DNA from: Ophiocordyceps camponoti-saundersi (nom. inval.)
Taxonomy: Eukaryota; Ascomycota; Sordariomycetes; Hypocreales; Ophiocordycipitaceae
Direction of reading: 5' to 3'
DNA length: 45,443 bases
NCBI GenBank assembly: GCA_003339415.1
Contig: PDHQ01000197.1
Location: forward strand, 4,504 to 49,946
Positions within the stretch are counted from its first letter, which is position 1. Each line of letters begins with the position of its first letter. Below the pieces are notes generated by a model. It saw nothing but the letters and a program-made list of their open reading frames with translations, was not told the DNA's origin and searched no databases. The translations under genes were made by a program, and so were the position numbers. Positions 24,323 to 35,308 of this stretch are shown piece after piece.

Positions 24323-24560
24323 TTTAGCGGGGAAAGAAGGATACCCTAAGTAAGCGTAGTAGATACCTAAGGGGCGTAACTTCTTAGGTAACTAAAGTCT
24401 TTAACTAATATAAGGGGGGATCTCTAGCTATAAGGGGAAGAGCTAGATAGTAATTCTTTATAGGGAGAATAATAAGGAGTCGGTTTTCTATATAGAGATA
24501 AGAGAAGAAAGAGAAAAGAAGTTAAGAACTATTTAATTAAGTGCTAAAAACTTAAGAAAG
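24323..24560 (+). repeat. Repeat family A, copy 3 (left part only)
   Basis: It begins TTTAGCGGGGAAAGAAGG and follows copy 5 (31256) closely for about 240 bases, through GGGGCGTAACTTCTTAGG and a GTCGGTTTTCTATATAGAG block. Similarity stops near TTAATTAAGTGCTAA and the right half is missing. The long G run of copy 5 is only four G here. Confidence 0.75.
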
Positions 24561-25099
24561 TTACTAACCCTTTTATCTCCTTATATAGTAATTTTTAGAT
24601 AGCTATAGATACGCCTAAAGAGAATAAGTCTAGATAAAAATAAGAAATAATTAGGAACTAAGTTATATAGGATACGTATATATTAGTTTTTAAGCTCGCT
24701 CGATTTCTAAATACTCTTATATATAAGGGTTATAAAGGCGGTTATATTACGATAGCCGCTATCGCCGAAATATTAAGTATATTACTATATTTCTTCTTAT
24801 TACTAAGGAAAATAAAATATACTTATATTTAAATTACTACTATAATATAGTCCGTAATATCTTCCTCCCCTCTTTCTTTAATACTAGCGTTATTCTTCTT
24901 AGCGAAAAGGTTCGGTATATCCTTTACGATTCTCGGCGTAACCTCTTCGTATATATAGTCTTCTAACTCTTCGCTTACCCCCCCTTCCTATCTCTTAGAC
25001 CCTAGGAATACTACCGTTATATTTTTTACCTTCGCCTTTTCTTATATTAAACCCCTAAATTTCCTTTAACTATATATCGATATTTTTATATTATTCTAA
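24561..25099. other. AT-rich spacer, no gene seen
   Basis: This is RIP-type sequence between a truncated family A copy and a decayed reading frame. No feature is supported. Confidence 0.35.
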
Positions 25100-25159
25100 A
25101 TATAGTTTGCGTATAACCCTCCCGAAACGCCTTATATCGATATATATTTATAGAATAGG

Positions 25160-26090
25160 AATAGTATATATTTTTTATAAGTAGTAACTATTATTATCTA
25201 TATTCGTATATAGCCGAAATATATCTAAGGGTTACGTTTCCTAAATATTATAACGATAAGTACCTTAGCGTACTCCGGGCGGCGGGACTCGATAAGCTAT
25301 TTAATAAAATACCCTTATAAGTATACTATCTTTATCGGTATATACGTTATCCGAGGATAAGTTAAGCAAATAGCTATTCTTTTATACGCGTCCGTGCTAA
25401 GAAACTAAGCGTAAAAGAAATCCACGGGCGTAGTACTCTATATATTCTTTTTAGTTATTATATCGGTATCCTCTAGCGTCTTTATACGGAACGCGATTTC
25501 CGTATATATCGGGATATTTATATACCCGATATTTACGCCGCTTTTTACCTAAAATTTAAGGTATATATAAAACTTTAACTTAATTAATTAATATATTAAT
25601 AAATATATAAAGTAAAACTTACCTTAAAGTATATCGTTATCTTCTCTACTAGTATATCGGTGCGATATTTCTACGTAAGACTTAATAATATATTTATTTC
25701 GCCTTTTTCTACCTTCCGATATACGATATCCGCTATATTCGTAAGGTCCTTCGCCTTACGCTATCGATTATTAATACCGAGCTTATTTATACTATAGATA
25801 GTAATAGGTATTTTTAAGTATTACCTCTCCTATAACTTATTAGTCGAGTCTTAAAGAGGGAAATTATAACGGATACTTCTCGTTTCGATGCCTATTCTCT
25901 TAAGGTTTATCTCCTACTAGTCTAGATATTCCTCTTATCGTATTATACGTCTACCACTCGGCGCTATAAATATTACTTACGTATATAACCTAGTTTTCCG
26001 TATATAGGCTAAGAGGATATACTTTTTATAATACTTAACTAAGGAAGAGATTTTTTATACTATCTTTCGGTACTAAGCTTTCTACCTTAC
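25160..26090 (+). pseudogene. Decayed gene of unknown function, probably two exons
   Basis: A frame from about 25160 to 25565 is interrupted only by TAA/TAG. It reads a Tyr-rich start, then L-R-A-A-G-L-D-K-L, a basic K-K-L-S-V-K-E-I-H-G-R segment and an aromatic-rich end. At 25562 the sequence GTATAT could be a 5' splice site, and an AT-rich stretch to about 25630 looks intronic. A second open stretch (about 25650-26000) is rich in Phe, Arg, Ser and Leu. The family is not recognised. Both exons are on the plus strand by openness of the frame. Confidence 0.4.
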
Positions 26091-26389
26091 TTATATATAT
26101 ATAATTATATAATATATTATATAATCGCTATTAATTAACTAATTTAGTAGCTAGTTTTATATATATATAATAGCTATGCGGTCTTTATATATATATATAT
26201 AATTATTATTATATATCTATATAGCTAATATCTACTTTACTCCCTCTTTTAATATATATTTTTATCGCCTTATAGATAGGTTTATCCCTATAAGGTATAA
26301 CCTCTATTATTTTTCGATCTACGTAGAGATAGCGTAAGTATTATAGAATTATAAAGTATAGCTATAGAATAACTTATCTAAAATATAAC

Positions 26390-26617
26390 GGATATATCTA
26401 CGAAGTACCGAAACGACTAATAGCAAGCATATCCTATATTACCTATCTTAGTTATATAAGTGCGACTCTTATACTTTAGCTATAAATAGATAGCTTAGAA
26501 CCTTTATTTCTATATAATTAACCGAGCTTTACTACCTATATCTAGGTCCCCTTATATTTTCCTTAATTTCTAGCGTTTTAAAGCTAACTTTTAAAATTAG
26601 GTAACGTAGTTATTTAT
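26390..26617 (+). repeat. LTR-like repeat family B, copy 1
   Basis: It resembles 30309-30572: the blocks AGCTTTACTACCTATAT, CTAGGT or ATAGGT, TTAGGTA and TTATTTATCTA are in the same order. The left half is weaker. Copy 2 is followed by a primer-binding-site-like sequence, this one is not, so this may be a 3' or solo LTR. Confidence 0.5.
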
Positions 26618-26628
26618 CTACTATAGAG

Positions 26629-26775
26629 TAATAGATACTCCGCTAACGAAGCGTCCGATACTTCTACGAAGTATCCTTCGCGGGGTAATAGATATTCCGT
26701 CTAAGGGACTCCCGGAATTTCTATAAAGTATTAGCTATAGGATAATAGATATCCCGGCCACGAGATATTAAGTAC
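26629..26775 (+). repeat. 57-bp tandem repeat that keeps a reading frame
   Basis: Units start at 26629, 26686 and 26743, exactly 57 bases apart, each with TAATAGATA followed by (C/T)TCC or TCCC. As 57 is 19 codons, a frame is kept. In it each unit reads Q-Q-I (from TAA TAG ATA), then R-x-R-(S/D), and in units 1 and 2 F-Y-(E/K)-V. The open frame continues to about 26830 into a Pro/Thr/Ser-rich part. It is probably a remnant of a repeat-containing protein; the gene is not recognised. Confidence 0.6.
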
Positions 26776-26834
26776 CCGACCTCGACGCCCCTCCCCGGTA
26801 TACCGGAGATCTCCTCCACTACGACGCGTTAAAA

Positions 26835-27312
26835 TATTACTACTATAACCCTACTACTTAGTAACCCGGAATATTAGTCTATAATAAAAATATAAGCAAT
26901 ATGCTAAAGTAGAGGACTATAAATAGCGTAGGTAATACTAGGGACTTCGGTAGTTACGGCGGTGTGAGAAAAGATCGTAGGAAAATATATATTACGAGAC
27001 CTTTCCTTTTAGATAAGTAAGAAAATACGCTTCTTACTTAACGGCCTCCGTTACTATCTTCTAGGCTACTTCTCTAGCAGTGTTTTCCGTAAACTTTTTC
27101 GTCCTATTATCCCTAGCTATAGCTTATAAGGTAGTAGATTTACTGCCGGAATATCTATACTATCTTTGCTCTCTTTTTTTCTAGCTTTACGTAGAAATTT
27201 AATAGCTTTTTATATTTTAAGCTATCTTATAATACCTCGTAGCCTTATCTGCCCTTATAGCCTCATACTATTATACGGCTTGCCCGAGTTATAAGGACTC
27301 TTTATACGAGAT
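26835..27312. other. Spacer with slightly weaker RIP
   Basis: No gene is supported. This stretch retains a few TG and CA dinucleotides (for example GGCGGTGTGAG at about 26960), more than its neighbours. Confidence 0.35.
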
Positions 27313-28094
27313 CTAACGCTATACCTTATAAGTAATACCCGCGTCGACGAACTCTAGCCTACCCTTTCGATTATTATGTTTCTCTCGAAGGGTTTTAATA
27401 TAGGGCCTGCGGGTTATATATCTAGGCTAGCTAAGCCCGTCGTTATATATTCTAGCGCGCTACTAAAACGGCCGGTTCGTCTGCTCGGTTAGCTATTACT
27501 ATTCCGGATAATAATAACCCGCGGAAGAAAGGGAGGTTATTAAGCTAGAGGATAGCCCTAAGGTTGAAGATAAGTATAGCGGCCTCCTATCGCCTCCGTA
27601 TCTTCACTATGCTATAATCTAGCCTGCGGGAATACCCTATCCTATAAACTTACTCCTGCCTAGCAGCGTTAGGTAGACGCCGAGAGGGAGCGTCGTCGAC
27701 GGAGTCGCAACTAGACTTTTTAGATAGTATAAAATCGTCTATATCTAGTGAATCTAGAAGAATAACGCCTGCGTAAATAATAATATTAGAATATAAGTAA
27801 AAATAAGATATATAAAGTAAAGTAGGATATATATAACTAGTAGTAAGCTAAGTAGCCTTACCTTAAAGCCTAAGTTCGTTTTGCAATTCCTTAAGTAATT
27901 GTCCTTAAATAGGTTTTATAAACCTATCCTAAGTATAGCTAAAGTTTAGATCCGAGTAATCTTAATATATATCTCTTAAATCTCCCGTCGAAGATAATAC
28001 TAATAAATATTAATATATTATAGCTTAGTTAATAGCTTTAACGTATCTTCTATTAGTAAGCGTATTATTTATCTATTATTATAAAAAAAAAAAA
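27313..28094 (+). repeat. 787-bp direct repeat, copy 2 (5' fragment of the decayed gene)
   Basis: It corresponds to 11593-12379. It contains the same acidic stretch, proline-rich part and Arg-rich segment, here less mutated: the basic segment keeps CGTCGTCGACGGAGTCGCAA where copy 1 has many T and A. Sequence after the A run at 28083-28094 is unrelated to copy 1, so only the 5' part of the gene was copied or retained. Confidence 0.85.
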
Positions 28095-28439
28095 CTTAAG
28101 ACGGATCTCTATATAACTTAACCGAAGAAGAAATAGGCGATAGGAAGCCTAAGTATTATAACTTAACTAAGGAGGATCGAGAGGATAGGGAGGTCTAAGT
28201 CTAATCACTTTACTAGGGATAATGTGGACGTTTAGGTCTTTCTGCTTTAGCTTGCGCGGTTACGGGCTAGATAGTAATTCTCTATATAGAAAATAATAGT
28301 ATTTCTCTCTCCTATAGGACGATAGCGTTAAGAGTAGATACGAATTACACACTATTTAATAAATCCGTAAAAATAAAAAAAAATACGAAAATATATCCCC
28401 GAAATTATAATTTATCTTATAAAAATAAAGATAGTCCTA
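28095..28439. other. Mixed spacer with small fragments
   Basis: It holds a short open piece near 28155-28205 reading Y-N-L-T-K-E-D-R-E-D-R-E-V, which resembles a piece at about 44706-44755, and a short family A fragment (28268-28310, TAGTAATTCTCTATATAG). No full gene is present. Confidence 0.4.
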
Positions 28440-28965
28440 AGGAAGTAGTAGCGTAGTAATTCTTTATAGGGGGAGTAATAGGAAGTTAGTTATCTATATA
28501 AAAATAAAAGGAGAAAAAAAAAAGATAAGAACTATTTAATCGAATATTAAAGACTTTAAGATAAGTATTAAAATTAATACTTTATAGTGTAAAAGTATAG
28601 GATTTAAAAGGAAGTTATAATTCCGTTTAGTAGAGTTTTTACTATAAGTTCTCTCTAAGACCCGACTTACGATATACGACTTTTAAGATAGTAGTAAAGA
28701 TAAGGTTTAGGGCTAATTACTTGCTTAATTCCTTCCTCTCTTAAGGGAAACTATTCTATACTATATACCTAGTTATAGCCCCTTTTCTATTTTAAACACT
28801 TTTTACGCCTAATCCTTAGAAGCTCTTAGGGGAAGATAAGGGTAGAGGGAAAATTTAACTAAACCTTATATAAGCTACTAATAGTTCCCTAGCTAAGGCT
28901 AATACGTATTTATCTTCGGGCGTGTCCGTTACCGCCGCTAAACTACCTATATACGTAACCCTTCT
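28440..28965 (+). repeat. Repeat family A, copy 4
   Basis: It matches copy 5 from the TAGTAATTCT block through TTATAATTCCGTTTAGTAG, the CTTACGATATACGACTTTTA block and AGGGCTAATTACTTGCTTAATTCC-type text, to the end ACCGCCGCTAAA at about 28953-28964. The left 180 bases of the family are missing or replaced. Confidence 0.72.
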
Positions 28966-29202
28966 TATTTTCCTCGCCCTTTTTAATTACTACGAATCGC
29001 TATAACCTACCCTATACTGCTTAGAATATCTTTTTTTTTTCCCTTTTTTTTCCTATACGCTATAAGTCTCTCTTTCACTCCCCTAAAACTTATTCCACGA
29101 CGTGATCGAATAAGAAGAGCCGTTTTTCTTTATCTCACGACCTTTTATATTTAAAGGGAACTATCGTAAATTACTATAAAGTTATAAATATTTGCAATTA
29201 TC

Positions 29203-30201
29203 CCCTTTTCTTTCTTGCTATACGTGGCTCTTATTTAGCCACGCCTAGCACCCTTATACGCGGCACGTTTACGAGCTTTAGTACGCTTTCGATTATTCTC
29301 TTCTATTATTTTATCCGCCTTTGCCCGTATTCTTTCCTTATCTATTTACTACGGATAGTCGATAACTTAATATAAGGCGCCGGTATACGTTATTAGATCG
29401 CCCTTAAAAGATACGAAATAACTAGAAGGGCTTTCCGCGAAGAATCTCTATCCCGTATTATAGGACTTTCCTCGCACGAAATAATTATTATACTTCCCGC
29501 TAAACTAATCTTTATACTAGAAATAAAGCTCGAAGAAGAGCTTATCCTTCGATATATCGGTATATTCGTTATAAGTATACTCGGGTCGGGGTGCGCGGCT
29601 TATAAGAATTATCGCCTTAAATAAATATTCCTAATATAAGAAGCGAGCGATAATAAACTTTATAAGCTTATTCGCTTTTTTCGGTATAAAAATCGTAACG
29701 TCGCGGGCAGCACCTTATATAATCCTATACTCCTTAGCCTACCTTTTATTAGCTTCGATAGTCCTATTTTACTTATTTAAACTTACCGTAATTGCGAGCG
29801 CTTTTATTACCGTCTTTAAGGCTTTAGAAGCCGTTCCTAATATAACCTAGTAACGGGGGCCGAACTCTTCGTCGGAAATTATAACTTCCCTAAAGGGCTC
29901 TCCTAGAATATTATTAGATAATAATATATTTTTCTTTCCCGACGATTAGAAATAACTACGAAAGATAGGCGTGCGGTAATAAGAAATTTTTTAATAAAAA
30001 AAAATAATAGTATAGATAAAGTTAACGATAGAGGGTTTTCCTACGCGGGTAGAATTTTTTATTTCTATTTATTTATACGCGCTAATTTACCGATTTATAA
30101 CGCTCTTATTCCTTTTCTAACTTTTAAAGTTACGATTCTTTTCTTTTAGACGCTTTCCCTATATTTTTCTACGGTTTCCTATCTACGCTAAAAGATTCTA
30201 T
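29203..30201 (-). pseudogene. Unrecognised gene of about 330 codons, copy 1
   Basis: I do not recognise this family. Reading the minus strand from ATA (former ATG) at 30201, an N-terminal Lys/Arg/Gln-rich, coiled-coil-like segment is followed by a body with S-D-E-E-F, P-K-K and F-I-I-A-R-F-L-Y, and then Y-N-N-Y and G-R-F-V/F-F-A-E-S-P-S motifs. A basic tail rich in Arg, Lys and Ala (R-K-R-T-K-A-R-K-R-A-A) looks like a nuclear-localisation or nucleic-acid-binding tail. Interruptions are TAA/TAG, with at least one frame change between the ends. The same gene occurs at 37015-38000 in the same orientation, with about 100-300 bases of flank also alike. It could be a duplicated host gene or a transposon passenger. 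Confidence 0.55.
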
Positions 30202-30308
30202 ATAATAACTTTTTAGATTACCTACTTAGAATATATTTTAGTACCTCTTTACGTATAACCTCTACCGACTAATTATTTTATAAGATTACCGCACCTATTA
30301 CCGATAGT

Positions 30309-30572
30309 TTAGCTAATAGGATAACCGGATTACTAGCAAATAGTACCTAGGTATCTATATACTTAATAGCGGGGATAGGTTATATAACTTATATTAGTTA
30401 TATACGGATAATATTTATACCTTAAACTTAGATAGGAGGCCTAAAGCCTTCTTAGACTTTATATAATTAATTAGCTTTACTACCTATATATAGGTTTCCT
30501 TTATTTTACTTATTTTAATAACTAGGTACTTAAGGTTATCTCTAATAGTTAGGTAGCATAGCTATTTATCTA
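30309..30572 (+). repeat. LTR-like repeat family B, copy 2
   Basis: It begins TAGCTAATAGG (a possible former TGGCTAATAGG) and ends TTTATCTAG-like, just before a primer-binding-site-like sequence. It resembles 26390-26617. The following sequence is plausible as the leader of an LTR retroelement, so this would be a 5' LTR, but no matching 3' LTR is found to its right. Confidence 0.55.
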
Positions 30573-30587
30573 GTAACCGAGATAGGG
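30573..30587 (+). other. Putative tRNA primer-binding site, identical to that at 1152
   Basis: TAGTAACCGAGATAG follows the family B LTR-like repeat. The 15 bases are the same as those after the Gypsy 5' LTR, although the LTRs are not clearly related. A G run follows in both places. Confidence 0.6.
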
Positions 30588-31255
30588 GGGCTATAGCCTC
30601 GTGGTGCCGACCTACTCCTCTCGATAATATCTATTTTTACGATATCTGCCTGCCGCCTACTGCCGTCGCCGTTAACGATAGCAATAATAATACCTCTCTG
30701 CCGCTACTAGCGCTGCTACTACTACTATTACCGATAACTAGACTAGCTAAAGGGTTTACGGGTTATAGTAGAGGTTATTTTTCCTTCCTTATAAATAATT
30801 ACTAAGGTAGCCGTAAGCCCTTCGATATATAAATAAAGTTAGTCGCCCTAAGCGTATCCGGGCCTAGCTAGGTCGGCTACCTACTCGAGATACGGATCCC
30901 TTCCTCTTCTCCTTATCTTCCTAAATTACCTAGGACTACTAGTAATTATTAGTAATTATTTGTTTCTCTCTCTTCCTTTTTATACGCCGGGTTTATCCTT
31001 TTACCCCGTTAAAACTGCTTATAGCGCGTGATTAAATAAGAATAGCCGTTTTTATTTTTCTCACGGCTTTACTACGGCGCGATATATCGTTTTACCTTCC
31101 TTCTATCCTTGCTAATATTATCCCGAAAACCCTTTAGCGGAAGCAACGGGCACCCCTGCCTATATATATAGCCCTCGCAGAGAAGACGGTCTTAAGGACG
31201 TAGGACTAATAGGTCCGTACGAGTTAGCCGGGCCGGGCCAGGGCCGTATAGGTAG
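30588..31255. other. Mosaic of small repeat fragments, partly spared by RIP
   Basis: It contains a CTACTACTA-type microsatellite (about 30715-30732). A block at about 30800-30900 is repeated at 32060-32155 (GTCGCC, GTATCCGGGCCTAGCTAGGT and ACGGATCCCTTCC). A block at 31026-31068 resembles 29101-29142 (GTGAT, AAATAAGAATAGCCGTTTTT). The last 150 bases keep several CA and TG dinucleotides and are GC-richer. No gene is supported. Confidence 0.5.
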
Positions 31256-31888
31256 TTTGGCGGGGGAAGAAGGATATCCTAAGCAAGCGCAGCAGATACC
31301 TAAGGGGCGTAACTTCTTAGGTAACTAATATCCTTAACTAATATAAGGGGGGATCTCTAGCTATAAGGGGGGGGGGGGGGGGGGGGCTAGCCGGACTATA
31401 ATTCTCTATAGGGAAAATAATAAAAAGTCGGTTTTCTATATAGAGATAAGAGAAGAAAGAGAAAGGAAAACGAGAATTATTTAATTAAGTGCTAAGAACT
31501 TTAGAAAAGGTATTTAAATTAGTAATTTATAGTGTAAAGGTATAGAGTTTAAAATAAAGTTATAATTCCGTTTAGTAGAGTTTTTACCTTAAGTTCTCTC
31601 TAAGACTCGACTTACGATATACGACTTTTATAATAGCTATAAAGATAAGGTTAGGGGCTAATTACTTACTTAATTCGTCCTCTTTCGAGGGAAAACTAAC
31701 CTATGCTATATACCCGGTAATAGCCCCTATCTTAACTTAACCACTTTTATATTCTAACCCTCGATAACTCTTAGGGGAAGAGAAACGGTTAAGGGACTAT
31801 TTAATTAAACCCTATATAAGCCCCTAATAGCTCTTTAGCTAAGGTAGGCGCTTGTTTTTCTTTAGGCGTGCTTATTACCGCCGCTAAA
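31256..31888 (+). repeat. Repeat family A, copy 5 (most complete)
   Basis: This 633-bp copy starts TTTGGCGGGGGAAG and ends TTACCGCCGCTAAA. The two ends form an imperfect terminal inverted repeat (TTTGGCGG against TTTAGCGG). Read as an LTR it would be TGGCGG...CCGCC(C/T)A. Flanks show no clear target-site duplication: GTAG precedes and GTAG follows, which may be chance. A run of 20 G at 31367-31386 replaces a run of four G in copy 3. No coding capacity is seen. Confidence 0.75.
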
Positions 31889-32745
31889 GTAGGTTAGGGT
31901 CGCAGGCGTTAAAAGGGTCGTTTAAACTAACCTGCTTAATCTAATAGATCTAATTAATTAGTATCGCTAAGCTAGAGGGGGCTAAAGGATCTAGGGGTCC
32001 TAGGAAGGGTTATTTTATATATATAAGAAGCTTCCTTTTTCCCTCTCTTAGGAAGAAAGACTAGGGCAGCCGTGAGCCCTTTAATATAAAGTTAGTCGCC
32101 GTAAGCGTATTCGGACCTAGCTAGGTAGGGCTACCTGCTACGGATCCCTTCCTTAGCCCTATAAAATCTACGCCCCCTAAATTACTAGGAATTACTTAGA
32201 ATTACCCCTTTTTCCCTTCTTTTTCCCTTTTTCTTCTTCTTTTTCTTCTGCCGCGGCGCATGCCTATTTATCCCCGTTAAAACCCCTTTTCTCGCGGCAG
32301 TTCCTATAGCTTCGATAGGTCCGTTAAAATAGGTCGGACTAATTAATTAGAAGAAGGGACGGGAAGGAGACTAAGCTAGCGCAGTCCTCTTCCTCGGTTA
32401 CGGATACGGATATTAGTCTCTAGCATACGGATTCCTCTGTTTCTTCTCTTTAGATAATTTACGGCAAAAACTCTAATATATAAAATCTTAGTATTATTAA
32501 ATAGTCTCCTCTTTTCGTTTCTTTATTTCTTCCGTCTTCGTGCTTAATAATAACTTCTTATACCGCTATATAAAGAAGATTACTATCTGCCTTAGCCCTT
32601 AACTACCCCCTAAACCCCCTCCCCTTAATTATTTTACTACCTTAAGTAATATTACCCTCTTTTTATAATAGCGCTATCCTTAAATATATATATTATATAT
32701 AAGGTTTATTATAAATTAGGATATATAGGTAATAAGGTATATATT
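31889..32745. other. Spacer with short repeat fragments
   Basis: The block at 32060-32155 repeats 30800-30900. A block near 32400-32440 (ACGGATATTAGTCTCTAGC) recurs near 44955-44990. A pyrimidine-rich run occupies 32205-32250. No decayed gene is supported. Confidence 0.4.
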
Positions 32746-33250
32746 TATTAGAATATATATATCGCTAGCTACTTAGGAATATAATACGCGTTAAAAGCGC
32801 GTGGCACGCGTCGTAGAGATAACTATCTTTATATAAATAAAGTAGGTTAGGGATATATATAAAGAGGAGTCGAACTCGAGATAATACTAATCCGAGACTA
32901 ATATAATATTAATATAATATGCGAAGTTAATATAGGAGGAGGATAGGGAGGCAGTTAGTAGGAGGAGGAACGTATATATAATATACTTACTTTTCTATAC
33001 TTTTTAAGAGAGAGATAAGTTATAAGCAGAGTTATTATTTAATCTTTTATAACTCTATTAGCTAGAGCATATCGTATAGTAAATGTAATATTCTTATACG
33101 CTATATAATCTAAATAAGTTACCTAAACCTTATTATCTAGGTTAATATAGTATACGTATTTTAGGTTTAATCTATTAATATCTTTACTACGAGAAGTTTA
33201 TAATATAATTTTAGCTACTTATTTAGCTTAGGAAGGATACCTAACCGATA
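32746..33250 (+). repeat. 5' LTR of a short LTR element
   Basis: This 505-bp direct repeat of 35989-36496 starts TATTAG (TGTTAG before RIP) and ends ACCGATA (CA before RIP). The copies differ mostly by transitions, for example TATAGTAAATGTAAT against TGTAGTAGACGTGAT. The base string ATATT precedes it and ATATC follows the 3' copy, a possible 5-bp target-site duplication with one mismatch. Confidence 0.85.
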
Positions 33251-34930
33251 TTAATTAGTAATAAAGCTAAGTTATATCGCGGACTTAATTATCTTTTATT
33301 ACTTAAAACTTAGTTAACTAACGTAAGCTAAAATGCTAACTTCGTTATTATTCGACCTTAGTTTAGATCGGAAATAGAAAAGTAATTTAGATAGTAAATA
33401 TTTATTAAAGTGCCAACTCTTAGGAAACTATAATTATTATTTTAATAATATATAGATATACTTTAACTAATATCTAGTTAGTAACTCGATAATTCGAATA
33501 TCCTAGTACTCGGCGATAACTTATTATAAGTTAATATTATTTATTCTTTCTTATCTTTACTTTCGGTCTAGGATTTTTAGGAACTTACTTCGATTTCGAC
33601 CCGAAGTCCTATTAACCTTAGATTAGTTTTAATAGTTACTTTATAACTAATATTTACTAAGCTTTTATAAGTTTAGTATTAGAAGTCTCTTATAATTAAG
33701 TTAATTTAGTAATATATAAGAGATAAAAATAATAAAAAGAAAAAAAAAAATAATAAGAAAAAAAAAAAAATAAAATCCCTAGAGTCCCCTACCCCTACTC
33801 TTAACGCGGATATCTAGGAGGGCGCGCCGCGCGACGATCGCGCAGGGCTAGCCGAGTAATATTACTATATTAGTAATATTAGTTAGATATTAACTCGAAT
33901 ACGAATAGGGATTAGATTATTATTAAACTTACTTTAGCACGCTAGTTTTTATATAAAGGCGTATTATCGCCTATAAATATAGTAAGAGCTTACGTAAAGG
34001 TAATAATAGCCGAGATAGTCTATTAAGTTAGTATTAGTTTATATAAAGTTAAGCTTTAATAAGCTATATATATATCGTTATACCGGATACCCTTTTTAGC
34101 GTACTAATAATAAGCGGTTACTAATTAAAATACCTATTCCTAATAAGCGTCGATCTTTAGCTTTTACTTACTTATACGGCTAATATAATTTTAGCACGGG
34201 GGTACCTTTTTAATATCGCCGCGCTAAATAGCGTCGCGCCGCGCCTAAGATAACGGCGTAGGCGGCGGCGGGGACGTAAAAAGATTACGCTTAGCGGGTT
34301 ATACTTAATAAGGTATTAGTTAGCCTTTATAGTACGTATACGGAGGTTAATAGCGATTATTAGTACTAAAGGTATAATTTTTCTAATTTATAATATTCGT
34401 CTATAAAGAGATTTCGAGGAATATATATAGTAATCCTTAGACGGGGCGTTACTTAGGATAATACCGAAGTTAAGTTAATATTAGGAGAAGGTAAAGTCGG
34501 TATCGATTCGGGGCTATCGCCGCGAAAATAGGCGACGGTATTCGCGAGCGCGGGCGAAAGGTAATCGCAGATACCGTAGAGGGAGCTTACGAGAGGCGCG
34601 TAAAGGAGATAGGAGTAGGATACGCGTAATATATATTCGAAGCTAAGTTTAGAGTATATTAGAAACTAAGTTAATCTCAACTTATAACTAATATAAATTA
34701 AAGCTAGAATTAATATACCTTTATACCGCCGGCGAATTAAAGCCTTAAGAGTATTATCGTTATTAATATTATTCTTAGACTCGGGACTCGAAATAATAAT
34801 CTAACGACCGCGCGGAGCGGTAGGCGTGCGAGGGGGCGGTCCTAATATATAATAGATCTTAAGTTAAGGTTAGTAAAAGCTTACCACGATACTAACTTAG
34901 GATTAACTTAAACTTACCTTTCTATACGCA

Positions 34931-34962
34931 ACGATAATAATAATAATAATAATAATAATAAA
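34931..34962 (+). repeat. (AAT)n microsatellite
   Basis: About ten AAT/ATA repeats lie in the interior of the short LTR element. In one plus frame they read as a run of ATA, which may be a run of ATG codons altered by RIP. Confidence 0.85.
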
Positions 34963-35143
34963 GGTAAAAGGAAGAGGAAAGGAATAAGGAGCTTAGGCGT
35001 AGGGTAATTTATAGGTAAGGTGCTAAGTTACTAATTTACCCCGCTAAATAAGGTACGTACCTACCCCTCTTATAGGTAGCATATCGGTATATACCGACCC
35101 CTCTTATAGATATGAGAGGTACGTACCTCCTAGGTATAAATAT

Positions 35144-35181
35144 CCCCCCCCCCCCCCTCTAAATTTTTTTTTTTTTTTTTT
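35144..35181 (+). repeat. C14 run followed by a T18 run
   Basis: Fourteen C (35144-35157) are followed six bases later by 18 T (35164-35181). Such a pair is prone to slippage and to sequencing error, so the local length is uncertain. Confidence 0.85.
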
Positions 35182-35308
35182 CTTATCTGTTTTTCGCGGA
35201 TAACCCGGCGAAAGTTTACCGGGTATCGCGTTCTTTATTTAGTATACTATACTACGTTTATTCTTCGTTTCTCTAGTCCTCGGATTAGATAGCTAATATT
35301 ACTAAGGG

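Noticed and set aside
28440..31888. Family A copies 4 and 5 as the two LTRs of one element
   Set aside because: The sequence between them contains an unrelated gene relic and another LTR-like repeat, and copy 4 lacks the left end. They are better seen as separate insertions.
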